Assembly: GCA_039621445.1 (NCBI GenBank)
Contig: CP154956.1
Span: 4,338,170 to 4,402,169, forward strand
Reading direction: 5' to 3'
DNA: 64,000 nt
From: Euglena gracilis
Lineage: Eukaryota > Euglenida > Euglenophyceae > Euglenales
Under the pieces are notes generated by a model that saw nothing but the letters and a program-made list of their open reading frames with translations, ran no database searches and was not told the DNA's origin. Every line of letters begins with the position of its first letter. Position 1 is the stretch's first letter. The translations under genes were made by a program, and so were the position numbers. Below, piece by piece: positions 63,401 through 64,000 of this stretch.

Positions 63401-64000
63401 CGAAGAGCTGGCAGCCCCCCCCCGCGTGGGGTACACCGGTGAAGACCACGGCCTTCTCGGCGGTATGTTGCCTTTCTGCCCTGCCCCCCTCTGTCCTGGT
63501 CGTCCGGTCCTGGTTGGCCCCACCCCTCCCCTGCCGCTCGGTGGGAGGGGGTACGGTATCAGCGGCGGTGCCATCGGGCGGTAGCTGCTGGCTGGTTGCG
63601 AGGAGCCGCCCTGCGGCTCCCCGTCTCCTTGGCTTGCGTGTGGCGGGGACCCCGGTGGCGTGGTGAGATCGATGAGGTCGTCGATGGGCTCCCGTTGTGC
63701 TGCTTGGGGCTGGGGGGTCCCCTCACATGCTGCCTGGTGCCCTGCTGCGTCCCGCGGTAGTGGGTGCTGTGGTGTTCCCCTGCCACTGTCCCGCGGCAGT
63801 GGTACGCGGGCTTCCCACGTTGGCCACTTGGGGGCCGGCCTGCGCTGTCCCCCCTCCTCCACTTCCGTCACCTTTCGCCACGCGTCGTGGAACCACGCCC
63901 GCAGTTCCCGCGTGGTGACGGATGCCGCGTCCCAGTACCGCCACAGGAACCGGGTCCACGTGGAGTGCACCATTCTCCGTGGGTATCCCCTGCGATGCGC
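60484..64000 (-). mobile_element. Penelope-like element C0, 3' part, cut by the window edge
   Basis: From the right edge it carries the reverse transcriptase C-terminus (MVHSTWTRFLWRYWDA at 63973), a Pro-rich spacer, Val-Pro repeats (about 62890-63110), a poly-Gln stretch (about 62685-62705), the tail block LYTRLAEWPAEWREQYERFK (about 62150-62210), two RIGEAxxPGP motifs, a coiled QKRLQGLQRALQEMQQELDQ segment, a CPSCGYQNEVYH zinc-knuckle-like motif (about 60850-60895) and Gly/Arg/Lys-rich repeats. It ends in CCCACGTGGTAAA at 60482-60494, followed by GGAGAGAG. One G is missing near 62095 compared with copy B, which breaks the frame inside the tail. Confidence 0.75.

Overview
The window is nuclear DNA from an intron-rich eukaryote, most likely a unicellular alga or other protist; I cannot name it more closely. 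The conserved genes are cut into short GC-rich exons (about 40-180 bases) with GT-AG borders. The introns are mostly 0.5-2 kb, full of G or C runs, A/T runs, microsatellites and small DNA transposons. A short TTAGGG-type array (CCCTAA on this strand) sits inside one repeat. There are no bacterial-style operons, and I saw no rRNA or tRNA gene.

Layout. (1) About 1.6-16.7 kb, minus strand: a many-exon gene for a low-complexity protein rich in PFG, NPF, FPF and glutamine (nucleoporin-like or endocytic-adaptor-like), open at both ends. (2) 20.7-30.8 kb, minus strand: RNA 3'-terminal phosphate cyclase (RTCA), ten recognisable exons; only the tiny first exon is not found. (3) 32.5-44 kb: a retroelement cluster. 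Copy A is a divergent Penelope-like reverse transcriptase. Two sets of tandem short units (525 and 892 bases) follow, then copy B, a 5'-truncated relative of the right-hand elements. All are separated by (CT)n tracts. (4) 44-46.8 kb: simple-sequence DNA with GATA, GGGT, poly-T and CAA tracts. (5) 46.9-55.0 kb, plus strand: the C-terminal part of a class III nucleotide cyclase homology domain and its C-terminal extension, in five exons. (6) 56.5-64 kb, minus strand: two Penelope-like elements head to tail. The inner one carries GIY-YIG endonuclease, CxC linker and reverse transcriptase in that order, as in the N-terminal-endonuclease Penelope clade (Naiad/Chlamys).

The most striking system is the retroelement. 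It abuts GA/CT tracts and starts with two small hairpins whose stem covaries between copies. It has a long C-terminal extension with articulin-like Val-Pro repeats and two PGP motifs resembling 2A peptides. I see no stop codon before its 3' end, so the frame runs through the GA tract as Arg-Glu repeats or straight into the next tandem copy. Short tandem units share its 5' hairpins and look like non-autonomous derivatives. The introns of all three host genes also carry non-autonomous DNA transposons with CAGGG-type inverted ends and 7-8 base target duplications (hAT-like), plus a stem-loop repeat family.

Single-base frame breaks in short G or C runs occur in RTCA, in the cyclase and twice in the retroelement. 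Either the assembly has homopolymer errors or several of these genes are decaying. Exon borders are read by eye and the exact splice sites are tentative unless stated.
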